Origin: Dipylidium caninum
Lineage: Eukaryota > Platyhelminthes > Cestoda > Cyclophyllidea > Dipylidiidae
Assembly: GCA_017562135.1 (NCBI GenBank)
Contig: QEYB01000654.1
Location: 62,001-126,000 of the forward strand
Reading direction: 5' to 3'
Length of the DNA stretch: 64,000 nucleotides
In this document: positions 24,901-36,100 of the stretch, piece by piece
How the letters are laid out: each line of letters starts with the position of its first letter
Position numbering within the stretch: the stretch's first letter is position 1
Translations under genes and position numbers: made by a program
The notes under the pieces: generated by a model
What the model was told of the DNA's origin: nothing
Seen by the model: the letters and a program-made list of their open reading frames with translations, nothing else
The model's database searches: none

Positions 24901-27900
24901 ACCACTCCGCCCTCCTCTCCCCAATCGGAAGTGGAAGCCCTCGGTCGCAGCGTCTGTGTCGAGCCACCCTCCGATTTTGCCGATCGTCCGTCTCCTCGGA
25001 AAGACATCTACTTTCCATACCTCTCCAAAGTCCACAACCTCGAACGGGAGGACGGGGTCCAGGAGTCGCTGTACCAGCCTCTGCGGTTTGACAGACCGAC
25101 TCGAGACCCGTTCACTCTACCCTCCAGACCGGAGCGACTCAGTGTCAGTGTGGAATCCTCCACCGACTCCGCCGAGTTCGCCACGGGTCTTCTAAGGACG
25201 GGACAGCCCGCGCCGCGGCCCGAGGGGAGCCGCGTCCACGCGCCGCCGTCACGCCTCGCCACGAGTCCGCTTCTCCTGCGCCACGGCTACACACCCTACC
25301 GCGCTTACGAGGCGGAGCGAGCGCTCAGCGGGCCGAGGGTCGAGGGCTGGCAGGGCGAGCGGTTGGACAGCGGTCCGCGGCCAATCATCGTCCGAGAGGG
25401 TTGTGCTCCGCCTGCGGAGGAGCCAATCGTCGTCGCTGAGTGCTACATACCGCTGTGTGAGGTGAGTCGCTCCCTCTCCGACCACCCCGGGGGAGCCGAG
25501 TCCTCCGCCCAACTTGTGCAGTGAGCCTTCCGCCCATCCTACCATCGTAGAGCGTTTATTCGATGTCTTGGCGAGGCTGCAACCATCTTGGCGCCCCGGG
25601 GACAGGCCCTCTGCCCCTTACTACCCCCACTCATTCCACACCCGCCCCACACACCGAAAAGGGCACACCCACCACCTCGCCGACCCGCACTGCCAGCAGA
25701 AGACGAGGCAAAAGTGCCTGGTCCGCGGGGAGGGCGGGTCTGAGGCCACCACGTCCAACACGCCAGCATCATTGGTGCCTCTCGGAACGAAGCTTCAGGA
25801 CACACGGGGGTTCGGGCGCCGCGATCATTGGCTCCGCGTCGGTTTGACGAGGACCCGCATGCCAGCAGCATAAGTTGAAGGGCGAAAGGATGAAGAGGCG
25901 GTCATTCTTGAAGGTGGCGATGCCAGCTCAAGTACTCACCTCGTCGCCTTGGGCGCGTGGAACGAGGCCGCAGAGCACGGAGGATCTGTTGAATGAGTTG
26001 GTCTACGTGTGGCCCTACAGCCGACGCTTCATGGGTCCCCTTACGGAGGTGAGACTAGCCGATGCCTCTTGCGAAATCCTCCTCTCCTTCGCCTTCTCCG
26101 CCGCCCCCTCCCCCGTCCGAGGCTTGTTGGGACAATCACACGAGTTCTGACGGCTTGTGTGTCAATCACCAGCTCCTCGACGTGATTAGGTCCACCTTTA
26201 GCCGCAAAGTTGACGGAATTCCTGTCCAAGTCTTTCCTCACGCCGGTCTTAAGCTCCACTTGGTTGCACGCGATGATCGGCAGTGTCGGCACCGAGTGGG
26301 GCGACTCAGCAACACCCGACGTTCGGCCAAGTTTGTCACGCTTTGTCGGAGTCATGCGTCTCAGGACCTGCGATTCCCTTGGTTGTCAGTCGCCCGACCT
26401 TTTCTTTCCGAGGCCGCGTCTCCCTTTCCCTGTCATTCGCGGCTCTGGAGAAGGGTTGGGCGCTTGGGAGTCCAACGATCTTTCGGCCTTTCCACCGATG
26501 CTGCCTCATTTCTGGGCGGAAGGACGCTCAGATGCGTCTTGCGTTTGTCAACTCTGCGTCAACGGGTTCACTTGAGTAGGTAGAAAGAGACGATGATGGC
26601 GACGGGGAGGGGGAGGGCAGGAGGAGGTTGGCTCCAGGACACACTATCGCCTTCCATCTCCCCACTCCCCCCTCTCCCCCGGGAGAAGTCGGGGCACACG
26701 GACTTGTGGCCGCGGCCTTCCGAATGGAGACAGACCACGTCATCCGAAGGAGGGCTTCGGCACCCTGATGATGGAAGGTGAAGAGAAGACAGCCACCTCC
26801 CGCCTTCACGTCGGCTTGATCGCACTCTTCCGGCACTCGCCGAAGTCTTTCTCGTCCAGACGAATTGGGCAACGACTAGACGTGGCCGGGGCCACATCCC
26901 CTTGTGCAAGTGGCGGTGGCCTTCGGAGGAGAACGGTTCTTTTGCCGACCGAGAAGGCATCCTCCACTGATCGGGAGGGAGGCACGAAGTCGGCATTTCG
27001 ACCGGTGCGACTGTCCACCTGCGTCCGGGCCAGAGGAGACGAGAGTTCAGCCAAGTTTGCCCACCCTCGCCCCGCCTCCGCGTCAGCGCAATCATCATCT
27101 CGGTTTTGGAGGCGGTCGGTGGACGCACTGAAGCCCGGCTGCGTGCCTTCCTGAGCGGGACGCGGGGACACTTCCTGACGCGATTGCAGGCGGGTTGGGG
27201 TGGTGGTGGTGGAAGGTGGCGATTGTCACATGCGACGCCACATGCCGTGGTACATTTCCTTCGGCGGCGGTGTCCTCTAAAGTCCTCCTCGCCCTTCCAG
27301 TTCGGCGGAGAAGCAACGCTGCTGGCATTCGGCGGTTTCGATGACTTTAAGCTTTCCACCAGCGTCTGGCGGTGATTAATCGCCTGACCGTCTCGTCTAC
27401 ATCCGCTTTTCAGGACGAAGAAGACGACGAGGGAGCGGCGGAGGAGGAGGAGGAAGAGGAGAGTGAGAACGGACTCACCGAATTGGCCGAGTGCAACAAG
27501 TCGAGCAGCACAACGTTCGACTGGAGTGCCGCTTCCACGCGAGTGAATCAGAACCTTCGTTCAGAGTCACAGGCGTCTCCTCGCCTGCCCTTCATGACAA
27601 CCGTTTTTCTTAGCCAGGAAATTCTTCCCACCAGGTGCGTTTCGTTGGAGGCGATTTTTTGACTTTTAAGAGCGCCTCACCAACACTCTTTGTCCCTCCA
27701 AGGTCGGAGACTGGCAACGTTCAGGACGACGAGGAGCGTCCCGACTCCACAAATGCCAACTTCACCGCGCACTTTGAGGGAGCTCAGACTTCCCCTCCAC
27801 GGTGAGTGACATCGTCGACGAGACTTTCAACCGCGAGTGAAGAAATTTGACCCTCCACACGCCGGGAACAGTGACTTGGTGTCCGCAATTTCAACCCTGT

Positions 27901-28891
27901 GATGTTAACTTTGGAGTTTAGAGGAATCTGAAGGAGAGTAGACAAGTCAGCGAGGTTTCGGGTGACCCTCGGACGCGGGTGTGGGGTCGTCGTGGCTTGT
28001 GGACTGACGTCTTGTTCGAGACCTCGTAGCTTAGGTGTTGGCGCGTTATCCCCGGGGCAAGCGGTGGATCCTCCGCGTTGGGGCCGCGAACGCTGTCAGT
28101 TCACCGCGAACCTCTCCAAAAGTGACAAGTGGCGTAATCTCGGCGTCGAGAGGGACTTCTCTGCAGCCTACAGCCGTGGGGCGGGAAGCCCGATTCTTAT
28201 TGGCTGGAGATGCCATGTCCCAGACCCCGCCTCCCCCGGCGTCTCATGCCATCCACGCAGTCCGAAGTACACGGGGACTGAATGCCCCCCTCGTGGACGT
28301 CCGTCCGCCTCGGAAAAGGTGCAATCACATTTTTCTCACTCACCTTTTCAGCCCCACACAAAACGTGTCCAACGCGACACCTCACCTCACCACGGAGACG
28401 ATGTCTTCGAGGCCACTGGAGTACACGCCAATGTAACGTCCACTTTATGCGTGAAGTGCTGTTGCAGACACACGATGGAGGTGACATTTCTTGTCTGTCT
28501 GTTTGTCTGCAGGCCTGGCGGCGCTTGGAGTTCCAGCCGTCAGGGCGGTGGCAGAACCGGGCCGGTCTTGCAACAGACGAGCATTCAAGCATCCCCGAGG
28601 GGGACCGTTAGAGAGCGCGGGACAGAGCAACGCCGACGGACGACGACGACGGGGATGGGGAGGAGGACACCGACCGCGTCACCATCCGCCCGCACCGCTG
28701 GACCGCCCGTCACCTCGGCGGTGGAACAGTTGGGGTGGCTCCTGCTGGTATTCCTCTGCGTTCATTACGCCCTCAAGGTCATTCGTGTGGGTCCAGTGAT
28801 GGGCTTCTATGGTGCCACGGGTCCCGAGGCCATTGGCTACTGGAGTGCCCTCGAGGCCATTGCTGACTACATCTTCTTTCGACTCTTTTGA
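12840..28891 (+). CDS. FERM-domain protein with C-terminal membrane segment (FRMD3/FRMD5-like), gene span
   Basis: Resolved exons: 12840-12980, 15642-15767, 15845-15887, 15974-16055, 16368-16465, 18001-18130, 18947-19034, 20087-20175, 20555-20618, 20695-20783, 20885-20962, 21036-21107, 21499-21525, 21646-21872, 23255-23440, then 24472-25461, 25974-26048, 27414-27634, 27703-27801, 28352-28432, 28513-28891. Phases agree from exon 1 to 23440 and from 24472 to the stop; the join between them is unresolved. The product (about 1,100 residues) has a full FERM domain (about 28-320), a FERM-adjacent basic segment (about 320-380), a long Ser/Pro-rich and acidic tail and one hydrophobic segment near the C terminus. 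FERM proteins of this type link membrane proteins to cortical actin. The tail membrane segment suggests FRMD3/FRMD5; EPB41L-type relatives are the alternative. It is longer than vertebrate FRMD3/5. Confidence 0.85.
15642..16055 (+). CDS. FERM gene exons 2-4: rest of lobe F1
   Basis: Exons 15642-15767, 15845-15887 and 15974-16055. They encode LFDEVISRLDGLLERDYFGL, then RYLDRSKQR, QWLDLSRTVYKQLK and NFRVKHYPARP. This is the classic FERM pattern LLEKDYFGLRY...KQ..WLD followed by F-x-VKFYP. Introns are short (77 and 86 bp) with GT-AG ends, and phases join cleanly. Exon 2 uses a purine-rich acceptor (gaccgag), but the frame and family alignment support it. Confidence 0.85.
16368..19034 (+). CDS. 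FERM gene exons 5-7: lobe F2
   Basis: Exons 16368-16465, 18001-18130 and 18947-19034 encode the helical F2 lobe. Key stretches are YFLYLQLRRDLHSGRLIGRN, AEIGDYD (the AELGDYD motif of the family) and LETYGVEPVFVQ (the family's LETYGVD motif). Exon 6 follows a strong acceptor ending at 18,000. Exon 7 ends at an unusual GC donor. Confidence 0.88.
17923..17961. repeat. Three tandem 13-bp units in intron 5 of the FERM gene
   Basis: The unit CCCGCCTCGGCCG occurs three times without change. It ends about 39 bp before the exon at 18,001, close to the expected branch-point and polypyrimidine region, so copy number could influence splicing. Confidence 0.85.
19035..20086 (+). other. GC-AG intron in the FERM gene
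   Basis: The donor reads CAG|GCAAGT at 19,034/19,035 and the acceptor CTCCTAG at 20,086. Only this GC donor keeps phase 0 into the next exon; the nearest GT donor, four bases on, breaks the frame. GC-AG introns are a known minor class. Confidence 0.7.
20087..20962 (+). CDS. FERM gene exons 8-11: lobe F3 and start of the FERM-adjacent region
   Basis: Exons 20087-20175, 20555-20618, 20695-20783 and 20885-20962. They encode the PH-like F3 lobe: FYVGLSHEGVSAFRGNRKAH, the VFPW..I strand, ISYDGKLFVIQVEWE, HTLGFKCQTTEAAEALWKWA and VDRQCFF. The last corresponds to the family's A-x-x-LWK-x-xVE-x-x-xFF helix. Exon 11 adds a basic stretch (NGRLFRRRQLYSFTG across the junction) resembling the FERM-adjacent motif SRFRYSG. 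Confidence 0.88.
21036..23440 (+). CDS. FERM gene exons 12-15: FERM-adjacent region and serine-rich linker
   Basis: Exons 21036-21107, 21499-21525 (a 27-base microexon), 21646-21872 and 23255-23440. The peptide is basic then Ser-rich (MTSSMPNIPQPSVSRSRSLL, SVSLSRQTKSQDRLHRSLEG), a likely site of phosphorylation. Exon 15 has a strong acceptor (tgattttttag) and phases that fit exon 14; its donor (GTGTGT) is weaker. Exon 15 ends with one base of a split codon, which does not fit the downstream long frame at 24,472, so at least one exon or an alternative splice is missing from this model. Confidence 0.6.
24472..25461 (+). CDS. FERM gene large tail exon
   Basis: 330 codons between a strong acceptor (ctttctccgcttag) and a GTGAGT donor. 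It encodes a disordered, Ser/Pro-rich tail with a long Glu run (about codons 50-65), many SP/TP sites and a more ordered stretch around KDIYFPYLSKVHNLEREDG. The frame after about 24,700 is convincingly coding. The first 220 bases are also open in another frame, the one phase-compatible with exon 15, up to a TGA at 24,690. Confidence 0.75.
25974..26048 (+). CDS. FERM gene small tail exon
   Basis: 25 codons (STEDLLNELVYVWPYSRRFM and GPLTE) end at a GTGAGA donor, phase 0 on both sides. The acceptor at 25,973 (gaggccgcag) is weak, so the 5' boundary may shift. Confidence 0.5.
27414..27801 (+). CDS. FERM gene acidic tail exons
   Basis: Exons 27414-27634 and 27703-27801. The first starts after a good acceptor (ccgcttttcag) with a run of Asp and Glu (DEEDDEGAAEEEEEEESEN). 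The second is short and polar (ETGNVQDDEERPDSTNANFT). Phases match neighbours on both sides. Confidence 0.7.
28352..28432 (+). CDS. FERM gene penultimate coding exon
   Basis: A strong acceptor (caccttttcag) and a GTAACG donor flank 81 bases whose split codons fit both neighbours (one base in, two bases out). It encodes a short polar segment, TPHLTTETMSSRPLEYTP. It could be skipped, because the flanking exons join in frame without it. Confidence 0.6.
28513..28891 (+). CDS. FERM gene last exon with C-terminal membrane segment
   Basis: The acceptor (tttgtctgcag) precedes 126 codons ending in TGA at 28,889-28,891. A basic, Arg/Thr-rich part leads into the hydrophobic stretch LGWLLLVFLCVHYALKVI, then about 40 residues to the C terminus (ending YIFFRLF). 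A membrane anchor near the C terminus is a feature of FRMD3/FRMD5-type proteins and argues against other FERM families. Confidence 0.8.
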
Positions 28892-30074
28892 ATGACGCCC
28901 TCTTCAACTGCCCCTCCTCCCCCTCTTGTCTCTCGGGCATGCTTTCGACTGTCTGTTTGTGTTTTAAATGAATGAGGGGGAAGGTCCAACGCCCCCTTCC
29001 ACCCACCCTGCCTCAGTTGTTTTTTCTCCGAGAGGGGGATGGCACCAGGATGGAATGGTCAAAAGTCGACCACCTTCTGCCCTCCACCCTCCCCCTCACC
29101 CGGCGGCCTCGTCCACAGCATCCAACTCCCGGCGCTTCGGGTAGGCGGGTGCGTGAAGTCGTGTCGTGCGCCCACCCAGCCAGGGGGGGTGGCCAGGCTG
29201 AACAGCTTCCCTCGAGGCCAAGTCGTTCTTTCACCAAAGCGGGACTGACAAGGGAAACATCGACTATGACGACTAATGGGAAATCGGGCCCCCCCCCTCC
29301 ACCCTCACCCAACCCCGCGACGACCCGCTTTCAGCCAATCCTGAGTGGACTCTCCTGACGGCAACTCGGTCTAACCATCGTAGAATCTCAGGAGAAGTTG
29401 AGTTTTGACGAGGCAATTGCCGTTTACCTTCCCTCACCCCTCCCGTCCGGCCGAACAACTCAGTCTGTCGCCCAGGCTCTTCTCCGAGGAAATGTGCGGG
29501 GTCGCCCAATTGCCCTTGCCGTGGAAATCACCCAGGAGGAAGGTGGTGGGATAAAGAGCCTTTGGTAACCTTGCCGTATACTTGACATCTGACAGGCCAA
29601 GTTTGCCATCGCCGTCCTCGCCTCCTCCAGCCGTTGAGCAGGGACCGTTTGTCTTTCCGTATACCGCCCCATCAAGGCCACTTGCCTTGCTCCCATCGGT
29701 TTTGCATTCCATTTATTCTCAAAAACAGGACACTTCCAATCTTCTGAGACCGGACAGTCGGTAGCTGAGCTCCCACCCCTCCATCGAGGGCGAAGCTGAG
29801 TGTTGAGACGGGCGGTCTTGAGGGAGAGAATGCTACCCCCGCCACGTTCAAATCCACGCCAACTCCTCCCCCCACCCCACCCCACCCCTCCCCTGAAGCC
29901 GCGAGGCAGGAAATCCGCCATTTGCACGAAAGTAGTATGCATTTGTACGCGTGTTTCGTGTGGGCCTCTGTGTAGTGTGTGTGTTGGTTTGTGTGTATGT
30001 ATGCATGTATGCAGCGAGGATAACATGTGTGACAATTGGCGTGTGTGTCGGATGTCGGCTAGGAAGTTCTCTAA

Positions 30075-30080
30075 TTTATT
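30075..30080 (-). terminator. Candidate poly(A) signal of the minus-strand gene
   Basis: TTTATT on the plus strand reads AATAAA on the minus strand, 424 bases past the stop codon. Another lies at 29,712-29,717. Confidence 0.4.
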
Positions 30081-30133
30081 CAGTTGGCCAGTCACGCTTA
30101 GGCAGGTGTGCTCCTCATCCTGTACTGATACTC

Positions 30134-30139
30134 AATAAA
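30134..30139 (+). terminator. Candidate poly(A) signal of the FERM-protein gene
   Basis: AATAAA about 1.24 kb downstream of the FERM gene stop; I saw no earlier canonical signal. Confidence 0.4.
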
Positions 30140-30503
30140 CCGCGGAGAGGTCAGGAAGGAAGTGGAGGGGGAGGAGGAGGAGGAGGCAAAAACAAGCAGG
30201 AAAAAGCTATCTCGTGTAGTATGGTACGTTCTCAGTAAAAGGAACTAAGGGGAGAAGGGACCAGGGGGCAGGGGAGGAGGCTGAGAAGGGATGGAGGGGG
30301 GAAAGGGCCGATAGTTGTTGGTTTACTTTTTTCGCGTAGGAGTGGACAACAAGAACTGAGGATCACGAAGATCAGAAAAACGAGCAAATCAAAATCTCGA
30401 GTAAGGGATTTCTCGGGTCACATGCAGAAAGGAATAAGAGTCGACGGGGGGGGGGAAGGGGAGGGGAGAGAGGAGAACGGGAAAATCCTAGAAACGGAAG
30501 AGA

Positions 30504-33198
30504 TCAGGGCAGAAGGTCCTCGGGCAGGGGCGCTTGAGGCGAAGCAGGCGAGAAGCCGCCGCCACCACCGCCGCCTGGCGAGGCGAGTCGAGTGTACACG
30601 GCGGGGGCACAGGTGCGGGAGCGCACAATCTGCATCATAATGAGTTTTCGGTGGCCGTTGCGTTCGCCCAGACCCACGATTGCACGCTTGTCGCGCGACA
30701 ACTTCACCTGCAGCACCTCGATGTTGGAGGTGAATATGCACATCTGCGAGCCGTCCTTCATACGCCAGACCCGAATAGAGCCGTCCCAACTGCCCGAGAC
30801 GACCATCTCGCTGTCGCACGACACCACCACACTCAACACCTAGGCGCAAATTAATCAAAGGTGGGTCCACAAATCATCCCCTCCTGACACCGGCTCAGCG
30901 TGAGCCACCTGAAAGCATCGTCGATGTGCGACAAAACTTAAACTTGAAGCAGTCGAAGGCCCCCCTTAACATTAGCACTGAAAACAAGATGGGGTGAACG
31001 TGTCCCTTTGGACCGAATTTTCACCCGCGGGGTGAGTGCAGACGTGTTTGACAGTAGTAAGAAAGCCGCCGCGATTGAGATGCCCCCAAAGGCTGCGAAT
31101 GTCCTAACTTTCGGGAAATCCGGTATCAACTACGAGGATACATTAAATACCCAATGTAAGCGGAATTAATAAAAAGAAATGAAATGGAGTGGCCAAGGCA
31201 TTTCACGCTTCGTCGACTATTGAAATGCGATCGCGAGGAAGTGAGAAGAATGACCGCGAAGGAGTCATGGAAGAGTGTTAAGGCGATCTGGTTTGGAATC
31301 TAACAAGCCGTTTCAGCGTCGCACCACCTCTAAGAAGGTGGATTTGAGAACTTTTGGACTCCAGCACAAAGGAGCGCCAAAATGACGCGTCAGAGGAGTG
31401 CCCAAAACTTACATCGTCAGCGTGGCCTTCGAGAGTGTGTAGGAGACGTTCCTCGGGCATAGTCCACACGCGAATGCGACGGTCCTGGGAGGCGGTGACG
31501 AGGAAACGACGATCCTCGGAGAGCACAATGTCGTGCACCGTGCCGTCGTGCGGTGGGAAGGTGGTCATCGCGCTCTCACCCTCCAGCGTGGCGTTGATGG
31601 TGATCTGGCGCACAGGCATCATCGTCAACAAGTTCCACACGATTAGCTCGCCCTTCCGAGTGCCTGTGACCGCCTCCTCGTTGTTGAGGATTTCTGTGGC
31701 CTCCGCCTTCGCCTCGAAGGTGATGCACTTGGGCTGGACTACACCCTACAGCAACCAAGCGCAAAAATCATCTGAAGTTAGCTGATCTTCCAACCTCTAC
31801 CCTTGAATTCGGCAAAAATGAGGTTGAAAGGCCATTCACTCTCCACCAGAGTAGTTAACGAGGCACGAGAATCTTAATCGCACTGACTCAGTTGGTCAAC
31901 TTGGAACTCGCTTCGACCTTGAGGCAGCCTCGAGAACAAGTCTAATAAACGGTGTTGTTCAAAAGACCCGAAGTTTTCACCTTTCAAGGTAGCGACAAGA
32001 CAAAGTGTTGTTGTCGCGGCAGTTCATAATAGGTCAAAACAACCTGCATGAAAATCGTTGAGCTTTCTATCACCCTCACTCCCATAACCCCGAGAAGCAC
32101 TCGTCCACTCGGGATGCTACTGGGCATCTGGGCGCCCGAAGAGGTTTCAATCAGGGATAAATGGCGTATCTCCAGGTTGCCCAGGTATACTAGAAGGAGG
32201 GTTCAGACTTCAACAACCACCTCCGCCCTTGATCCCCAGTTTAAAGCTGGAGATATGGAAGCGACGACAGAGGTAACACCCGGATCGGTGGCCCATGACA
32301 CTGGCCGATAACATCTAACTGCTCTGTTAGAGCTATTTTTGAGCTGGCAAGAGTATGGAAAGCATGTGTGCATTAAGGAGTGGACGGGGGATGAATGGAG
32401 GCATGCTAGTTAGGGCACACACATACTACTTACACGTGCTTCAGCGGCCAAATCAAAGACCATGAAACTGGCTTGATCGGTGCCAGGATGGTTGAAGCCG
32501 GCCACGACCAAACGGTCCTCAGGCGTAATGTTGATGTAGGAGACACGAGCGTCGGGGATGATTGGCACGTAGGGGATCTCTCGTGTCAGCTGGTTGCCTA
32601 TGAGGTCCCACACCAATATGGACTGGCCTTGAGGTGTCGCTCTCGCCGCTACGATATGCTCGCCGGCATTGGAGACACAACTGGCCGAGCAGAGGATCTC
32701 CGCGGGCATTTCAAGTTGCTCCCCAGTCACGAAATTCCACAACTATAAGGCATAGACAACTACTTAAGGGCTGTGGGTAGGATAGGTTTAATCCGACAGA
32801 CTGATATCGGACCTGTAGACGATGCATCTTCGTGCTCTCGGTCGATTGGAATTCTTCAATGACCTGACCGACGAGAAGTGTGTCTTGTACGGCCAGATGA
32901 AGGTCACTGCAACCCAATTCGTCGCCATTCATGACCTTGAAGGGCTCGCCGGTCTAAGGAGAAGAGGGGATTTTGAAGTACTAATGAGGCAGGCTGGAGA
33001 CGTGGAGATAGGCCAGTGAAGCACCGAGGCCGCGAGCCTACCTGCATGTCCCACACTTGGGGTGGACCACTGGCAGATCCTGTCACCACGTAACGGCTGT
33101 TCTGGGTGAGAACGCAACAGTCGACCTTGAGGTCATCGGTCGTGTAAACGTTGGGCACACCCTCCACCACGTGTTGGTCCATCATCGTCATGTCGTAC
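30504..33198 (-). CDS. Receptor exons 31-35: cytoplasmic WD40 beta-propeller
   Basis: Exons 33198-33042, 32953-32813, 32742-32434, 31745-31413 and 30839-30504 (about 2681-3105). At least seven WD40-type repeats are visible: SRYVVTGSASGPPQVWDMQ, HRLQLWNFVTGEQ, QSILVWDLIGNQ, SFMVFDLAAEAR, KGELIVWNLLT, DRRFLVTASQDRRIRVWTM, and CDSEMVVSGSWDGSIRVWRM. A weaker closing strand follows. The last two are canonical, with GH-x-D-V and S-x-D-x-x-I-x-VW patterns. A Gly/Pro-rich tail ends PEDLLP before the stop. WD40 propellers are protein-interaction platforms; no catalytic domain is attached. Confidence 0.9.
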
Positions 33199-36100
33199 CT
33201 GAGGCGCGCAGATAAAAGAAGGAAGAGGACATGGTACTATCAAAACCGGCGGAACATGCCTCACTCAACTCGTGTAATAACGCTTTTTAGCAGTCATTGG
33301 GAGGAGAGTGGAGAGTTCAATAGTACCAATTGCGTAAATATTTCTTCTTTTATTACTACTGCTACTCCTACGCCAAATTAAATGCGCCCTCCCCGATGGT
33401 GCCTCTCTCCGACAAACAAGAATGCAGGTGAAGGTAAAAATAAAAGCAACAAATGTCATGAGGCACCAAGTGTGGATGGCAAAGACAGTGGAAGTAATTT
33501 TCGGGGGATTTCAAGGTCACATCCGACCAATCGTTGCGAGGGGGCATGGCATTTCGCCCCAATTGTCGTAAATTCACTTCAACTCCCATAGTATGTGAAT
33601 AAATGAACAAATGATGCCTGCATGCCAGCTGCCTTACCCGGCTTGTTCCTACACAATCGTATAGTCTCTTGAGTGTCCAGCGTCAAAGGTCGGACGTCTC
33701 AAGCCGGCTTTCTTCAATCGTCGCATGCAAGATGGTGAGGTTTAAATTTTTAATTTTATGGCACTCCAAAACGTACACCAAATAAATGACACGACTCTCA
33801 CCCATTTGAAACGTAAAATACAGTCAGTCTGGCCATCTCGACTGCCTACGAGTCCATCAAATTCGTGGCTATGTAAAATCCCAAAAGAGCTTCTCTCTGT
33901 ATTAGGGATTACGGTAAGCATCACAATCTCGTAAGGTAGGAAATGTGGGAATTTCAGTGTTAATTCTGATGCCAACTTTCCTCCTACCGCCTAACTTTCG
34001 CGTTCTCCTTAAGAGACTGGTCGACACGCCGCCACAAAACACCGAGACTGAGCTAACAAGAGGTCTGGAGAGGACTTTTGACAGCCAAACCATGATTATG
34101 CATGGGGATGCCAATGATTCCCAAACAGTTTCGCGTACCCTTGCGAAAACAATTAGTTAAAATTAAGGCTTCTTTTTTTCCAGTGACAGAAGTACGCTCA
34201 TGAAGATCTTAAAGCTTTAAAGTCACGGCAACTTCTCCGCCGTCTGAATGGCCCGTTACACCAGGAGCCCTGGACATAAACACAGGAGAAGGAAATGAAA
34301 TTTACACCTCACCTATCAGTGATGTCCACCTGCCTATCCTGGCCAAAGACGTAACCCGATTTGGATTGGCCGCCTGTGGTGAAAAAGGACGCGCCGCCCG
34401 GTGGAACAGGGTGGAAGTTGCCTGTCTGAGAGAGGTGAGAGACAAGCAAATGAGGTCCTTTTTATTAGGGGAAGAAAAGGAGTACTAGCTCCAAGCGCAG
34501 GAAGCCGTCTTACCTGAGATACACTGCCGTTGGTGGCCTAGGGGGAGAGAGGGAGAAAAGGTGTGGTCAAGACTTGGGCGTCATTGTAGACACCTAAGGG
34601 TTGTGCAATTTCATGCGGGTTAGCAGGGTGCCTCGTCGCCTATACTTCTCTGTGCGTTTATGACGACATTTCTGTCGAATGATGGCTCTACTCTTACGCA
34701 ACACATCGGGCGGTGGTAGTAGCAGCAACAGGGCGTACGTAGGCACACACAGCGGCGGGGCAGTTGACATACGTCGGGCTCTGGAGGCAGGCAACTCACC
34801 TACACACACACACATGCACGCTTGCGTACAGGGCAATCTGAGCTAGAGGGGGGGGGTGGCTGCCACCACTCGTGCTATTGTACCAGATTCCCGGACCAGG
34901 GGCTGGTGTCCAAGCTAAACGTGGCCTCTCTCACATTTAAGCTGCGATTTCCCGATCTCATTTAGTTCTCTTTCCCGCAAACACCCACGTAAAGTAGTCT
35001 AAGACGGTACCTCACTGGGGCAGTCCGCCAAGACCGCGCTAAAAATGTCTAGCAGGGGGGTAGAGAGAAGAAACCTTGGAGACGAGGAAGAAATATAGGA
35101 GACTACCCACTTTGCGTTGCTCTGTGTGTCAAATGAAACACGAAGCGATCGTGGAATGGACAATACCGCCGATTGCATAATTAATTAAGTATGGACTGTT
35201 GCACAGGCCAGGGGAATCAGGGACGCGACTTAATCACCCAGACCTCTAAATTAATCTTGTAGATATGGGAACGTGTTCAGAGACGCAGATATAGCATTAA
35301 CCACGGATAACGGATGAGAAAAAGCCACCTCAGGGGGACGCTAGTACCCTCTCGCCTTCTTGACGCCAAGCGGGTGAAGAGTTAAGTCGGTGCGGCGATG
35401 TAAAATTAGAGATGGTGAGGAGGGGGGGAGAAGTAAGGAGTTGAGTTGATGAGCAAAATGCTACATGATGCACAATAACTCACTACAAGCGGCCTGGAAC
35501 TCACTAAAAAGGAAAGGAAAAGAAAGGGCATCTTGAGTGGTTGCAAAAGAGATGGCATTGAGGGAGGAATAGACTCATGTGGCAGGATAACGCAGAGGAA
35601 GTGGACACAGCAGGCACACACGGAGAGATAACAATCAAGGTGGAAGCGAGGCAGGCAGTTTAAAAATTTTACCAATAGAATGAGGAGCACTCAACAAGCT
35701 AATAGGCCTCCCTTTAGGCTTTACACAGTGGGCCGAGTCGAGGAGGTTTTAGGGGTTGAGTATGCAATCGGGAGACGAGCTGGAAACAGATTTAAGCGAA
35801 GCTAGTCTTTTCCCTCCCCTATCAATTCCGCAAATGCTCCGATCGTCTCGCTTGAAGAGACTGTAAGTGAAGTGGGACTGACTCCCGCTGAGATTTGAAC
35901 AGTTCTTGAAATCTGTGAATCAATACCAGCAGGAAGCGGGCTACGATGATGAAGATGTCGAAATCGCAGTAGAAGGACTTTGTACGTAGACGCAAAAGGA
36001 ACAGCGCAAAGTCTGCAGACAAGATCGAAACGGTGATATCCACAGCAGCGGAGATTGTCGCGTGACATTAAAGCGATTGTGAAATTGGGACGAGAACACG

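Larger units (their letters stand above)
28892..30503. other. 3' regions of two convergent genes
   Basis: No coding exon was seen. The stretch holds the presumed 3' untranslated regions of the FERM gene (plus) and the laminin-G/EGF/WD40 gene (minus), a GT-rich tract at about 29,940-30,050 and purine-rich sequence at about 30,140-30,300. Confidence 0.6.

Noticed and set aside
35015..35042. A 28-base candidate exon between receptor exons 27 and 28
   Set aside because: Its length does not repair the phase alone, and combining it with another candidate near 34,801-34,843 gives an in-frame stop.
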